A stretch of DNA of 35,616 bases from Cytophagaceae bacterium UBA6715 (GTDB lineage Bacteria; Bacteroidota; Bacteroidia; Cytophagales; Spirosomataceae), in the NCBI GenBank assembly GCA_002454335.1, contig DKIP01000039.1, positions 8,258 to 43,873 of the forward strand, read 5' to 3'. The translations under genes were made by a program, and so were the position numbers. Below the pieces are notes generated by a model. It was not told where the DNA came from and did not search any database. It saw nothing but the letters and a program-made list of their open reading frames with translations. Positions 33,398-35,616 of this stretch are shown piece by piece; within the stretch, counting starts at the first letter, position 1; every line of letters starts with the position of its first letter.

Positions 33398-34312
33398 TTA
33401 ATTCGTTTTGGTTTTTTCAGTCGTAATTAACACCACAGCGGAAAGTATCAGGAAACTTGCTAAAAGCAAACCAATACTTAAAGACTCATCCAGAATGATA
33501 TTACCCAAAATTAATGCGATGACTGGATTTACATAAGTATATGTTGCAACCAAAGTCGCATCGCAGGCTTTGGATAAATAACCAAATAAGGAGAAGCCCA
33601 ACATACTACCAATCAAAGCTAAATAAAAAAATACCGACCAAGCTTTCCAAGGCAATGCTGTTAGGTTAACTGACTGAAAGTCCCCATGCGCATAACTGAT
33701 GATGGAAACGATGAAGGCTCCAAAAAGCATTTGAATCGCACACACTTGCGTAAAATGATAGGTATTAGCGCCCGTCACTTGGGTTCGAAATACACCGATA
33801 TTCCAAGCGAGGACTGCAATAGATAAATAGGCTATCCCCAACAAAAATTCTTGTTCTTTGCCCTGAATGGCTAATGACTTCTGCGAGGCCAATGCGACAA
33901 TACCGAAGAGACCTAAGCCTGTTGCTAACGCTTTTCGAAGACTTGGCTTACGACCATCGAACCAAAAAAATAGAACTAAAAGTGAAGGTCCCAAGGCCAT
34001 AAAAACCGAGGAAAAACCCGAGGGAACGATGCCACCTGCTAAGGACATAAAGCCATTGCCCAACGATATTAATAAAATACCGGCTTGTAAATGCACGCGC
34101 CAATGTTTGGCCGACATCTTTTTCCAATGTCCACCGAGCAAGGACCAAAGTAACAGCAGAAAACCCGCTGTAAAATTTCGAGAAAAGGTAATGACTAATG
34201 GTGGTAAATAATCCAATAAAATACGAACACTCAAGAATGTAGACCCCCAAATAAGGTATAAAAGCCCCAAGGCGATCATCACGCGTGGTGTTATGGGAGC
34301 ATGCTTAGTCAT
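33398..34312 (-). CDS. EamA/DMT-family transporter
   Basis: A 304-residue inner-membrane protein of the drug/metabolite transporter superfamily with about ten membrane segments in two EamA repeats. The first repeat opens with MIALGLLYLIWGSTFLSVRI, with the WGSTF motif near residue 22. The second includes AWNIGVFRTQ and ATYTYVNPVIALILGNIIL-like, whose YVNPV motif is typical. The exported metabolite is unknown. I chose ATG 34312 (MTKHAPITPRV), which overlaps trmD by 8 bases. The longer frame to 34375 would overlap by 71 bases and add a non-hydrophobic extension. Confidence 0.9.
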   Translation of the reverse strand: MTKHAPITPRVMIALGLLYLIWGSTFLSVRILLDYLPPLVITFSRNFTAGFLLLLWSLLGGHWKKMSAKHWRVHLQAGILLISLGNGFMSLAGGIVPSGFSSVFMALGPSLLVLFFWFDGRKPSLRKALATGLGLFGIVALASQKSLAIQGKEQEFLLGIAYLSIAVLAWNIGVFRTQVTGANTYHFTQVCAIQMLFGAFIVSIISYAHGDFQSVNLTALPWKAWSVFFYLALIGSMLGFSLFGYLSKACDATLVATYTYVNPVIALILGNIILDESLSIGLLLASFLILSAVVLITTEKTKTN

Positions 34313-34982
34313 GTAGCAAATCTGGTCGGCGTTCCATCGTGCGCTTGACGGCCTGTTCGTGACGCCAAGCTTCAATTAATTTATCATTACCTGAACGAAG
34401 TATTTCAGGAACTTCCATACCCTCAAAAGAAGCAGGACGCGTATAAACTGGAGGTGCCAACAATCCGTCTTGGAATGAATCCGTCAAAGCTGAACTCTCA
34501 TCCCCTATCGCACCCGGTATCAATCGTATAATAGCATCGGCCGTAACAGCTGCGGCTAATTCTCCTCCAGATAATACATAATCCCCAATAGAGATTTCTT
34601 TGGTAACATATTTCTCCCGCACCCGTTCATCAATTCCCTTGTAATGTCCACAGATGAAAATCATGTTTTGGCAAAGACTTAATTGATTCGCCAACCCCTG
34701 CTTGAACACTAGACCATCTGGAGTAAAGAAAATAACTTCATCATAGCATCTTTCAGACATCAAGTGGTCTAAACAACGTGTTAATGGTTCAATCGCAATG
34801 ACCATACCAGCTCCGCCCCCAAACGGATAATCATCAATTTGCTTATGTTTCTTCGTTGAGAAATCATGCAAATCATGCAATACGACCTCCACCAATCCCG
34901 CATTCGCAGCCCGTTTACAAATCGAATATTCGAAAAAACTCGACATTAAGTTGGGAACCACCGAAATGATATCAATCCGCAT
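34305..34982 (-). CDS. trmD: tRNA (guanine37-N1)-methyltransferase
   Basis: SAM-dependent methyltransferase of the trefoil-knot type (225 aa) that makes m1G37 next to the anticodon and so prevents frameshifting. MRIDIISVVPNLMSSFFEYS is the family start. YPFGGGAGMVIAIEPL lies near 60. The knot with the SAM site is FICGHYKGIDERVREKYVTKEISIGDYVLSGGELAA, near 110-145. The C-terminal helical domain contacts tRNA. ATG 34982 is preferred because the protein then starts MRIDII; the frame opens at 34994, but those extra four residues are atypical. It overlaps rimM by 11 bases. The rpsP-rimM-trmD order is widespread in bacteria. Confidence 0.95.
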   Translation of the reverse strand: MRIDIISVVPNLMSSFFEYSICKRAANAGLVEVVLHDLHDFSTKKHKQIDDYPFGGGAGMVIAIEPLTRCLDHLMSERCYDEVIFFTPDGLVFKQGLANQLSLCQNMIFICGHYKGIDERVREKYVTKEISIGDYVLSGGELAAAVTADAIIRLIPGAIGDESSALTDSFQDGLLAPPVYTRPASFEGMEVPEILRSGNDKLIEAWRHEQAVKRTMERRPDLLHD

Positions 34983-35514
34983 CATAAGACTCATTCATAT
35001 AAACTTCCAAAAGCCCATCAGGCAAATGGGTGATAATAACTTTATTTTGTTTATCCACTTTAGGAACGATTTCATCAGTAAGTGGAATGAGAACTTCAAC
35101 TCCTTGATAAATCATTATGATCACATCTTGTGCCCCAGTTGAATAGACTTCCTTGACAGTTCCTAAAGTACCTAATACCTGATCATTTACTTGATAATCG
35201 ATAATTTCATGATAATAAAATTGATTATCTTTCAGTTTAGGCAACATGGCAACAGGAAGAAATAACTTCGAACCTACTAATTCTTTCGCAGCATCTAAGG
35301 ATTCAATCCCTTCCAAATTCATCAAATTCAAATTGTCCCGAATCTGTAAATCTTCAATAAAATATGGAACCATCTCATTGCCCTGTTGGACAAACACCGC
35401 ATCCAAATCTTCGTATTCATAAGGATCATCAACATCCATAAACACATGAAATGCGCCTTTTAATCCATGCGGCTTTGCGAGATAGCCTAATTCAAAATAT
35501 TCTGTCTTTGCCAT
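34972..35514 (-). CDS. rimM: Ribosome maturation factor RimM
   Basis: A 180-residue assembly factor that binds protein S19 and helps mature the 30S head. The N-terminal RimM domain begins FELGYLAKPHGLKGAFHV. The linker and PRC-barrel follow from about 95 (FYYHEIIDYQVNDQVLGTLG) to DVIIMIYQGVEVLIPLTDEIV and ITHLPDGLLEVY. The length is standard. It lies between rpsP and trmD. A hairpin with a T-run ends eight bases before its ATG, so expression may depend on read-through from rpsP. Confidence 0.94.
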   Translation of the reverse strand: MAKTEYFELGYLAKPHGLKGAFHVFMDVDDPYEYEDLDAVFVQQGNEMVPYFIEDLQIRDNLNLMNLEGIESLDAAKELVGSKLFLPVAMLPKLKDNQFYYHEIIDYQVNDQVLGTLGTVKEVYSTGAQDVIIMIYQGVEVLIPLTDEIVPKVDKQNKVIITHLPDGLLEVYMNESYDAD

Positions 35515-35519
35515 AGGTA

Positions 35520-35562
35520 CAAAAAAAAATCATACAAACTTGATAAACAAATCTGTATGATT
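35520..35562 (-). terminator. Hairpin with T-run between rpsP and rimM
   Basis: On the minus strand AATCATACA (35562-35554) pairs perfectly with TGTATGATT (35536-35528) across a 17-base loop and is followed by a run of T. It starts 18 bases after the rpsP stop and finishes just before the rimM ATG. It fits an intrinsic terminator or attenuator. The long loop makes it weaker than a textbook example. Confidence 0.6.
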
Positions 35563-35580
35563 CTTTAAAATTAATAAAAA

Positions 35581-35616
35581 TTATTCAGCAGCAGCTTCTT
35601 CGCTTGCTTCAGCAGC
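35581..35616 (-). CDS. rpsP: 30S ribosomal protein S16, C-terminal fragment
   Basis: Only the last 11 codons and the stop are present; the gene continues beyond the window. They encode AAEASEEAAAE, an alanine/glutamate-rich tail of the kind found at the end of S16 in Bacteroidota. The assignment rests mainly on the position directly upstream of rimM and trmD, the usual order of this operon. Confidence 0.7.
   Translation of the reverse strand, partial: AAEASEEAAAE

Noticed and set aside
33867..34211. A 114-codon plus-strand frame inside the EamA gene
   Set aside because: It is antisense to a membrane-protein gene and its proline/lysine-rich composition is that of a reverse-complement shadow.

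Overview
The window is a gene-dense, AT-rich stretch of a Bacteroidota chromosome, most likely from the order Cytophagales (the order is inference). Evidence includes a SusC/SusD outer-membrane pair (26960-29989 and 25281-26948) next to an ECF sigma factor, lipid A and heptose genes of a Gram-negative outer membrane, the long HisG form, the carboxyspermidine route to polyamines, and repeated TAnnTTTG -7 promoter elements typical of this phylum. No gene-free stretch exceeds 300 bases; the longest is 30864-31104. I saw no insertion sequence, prophage, CRISPR array or rRNA.

Layout. 1-5852 (plus strand): the 3' end of lepA, a pyruvate dehydrogenase E2 gene with two lipoyl domains, hisG-hisD-hisC, an outer-membrane barrel protein, a tRNA-Ala(GGC) that shares one base with the preceding stop codon, and a terminator. 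5851-12077 (minus): a two-gene carboxyspermidine (or carboxynorspermidine) module, an NlpC/P60 lipoprotein, and a large AddA/RecB-like helicase-nuclease. 12188-17923 (plus): pyrG, yidC, hemL and a family 2 glycosyltransferase in tight succession. 17901-18866 (minus): hldD, tail to tail with the glycosyltransferase. 18984-20507 (plus): a 6-pyruvoyl-tetrahydropterin synthase family gene and lpxB. 20492-24095 (minus): an acyltransferase, a HAD phosphatase, accA and a beta-CASP RNase-like protein. 24169-30863 (minus): the accessory locus, consisting of an ECF sigma factor, a 65-residue basic protein, SusC, SusD and a DUF6807 (PmoA-like) protein. 31105-32502 (plus): an amino acid permease. 32499-35616 (minus): the 3' end of rpsP, then rimM, trmD, an EamA transporter and an esterase.

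Most of the window is housekeeping, often in operons with 1-30 base overlaps. The part that departs most from textbook layouts is the sigma-SusCD locus. It has no FecR-type anti-sigma gene, its SusC has no STN signalling domain, it encodes no glycoside hydrolase, and tandem LacI-type operator sequences lie upstream of it with a related site inside the 65-codon gene. I found no clear example of an entirely new system; that locus is the best candidate for follow-up. All calls rest on reading the sequence and recalled family knowledge; no database search was run.
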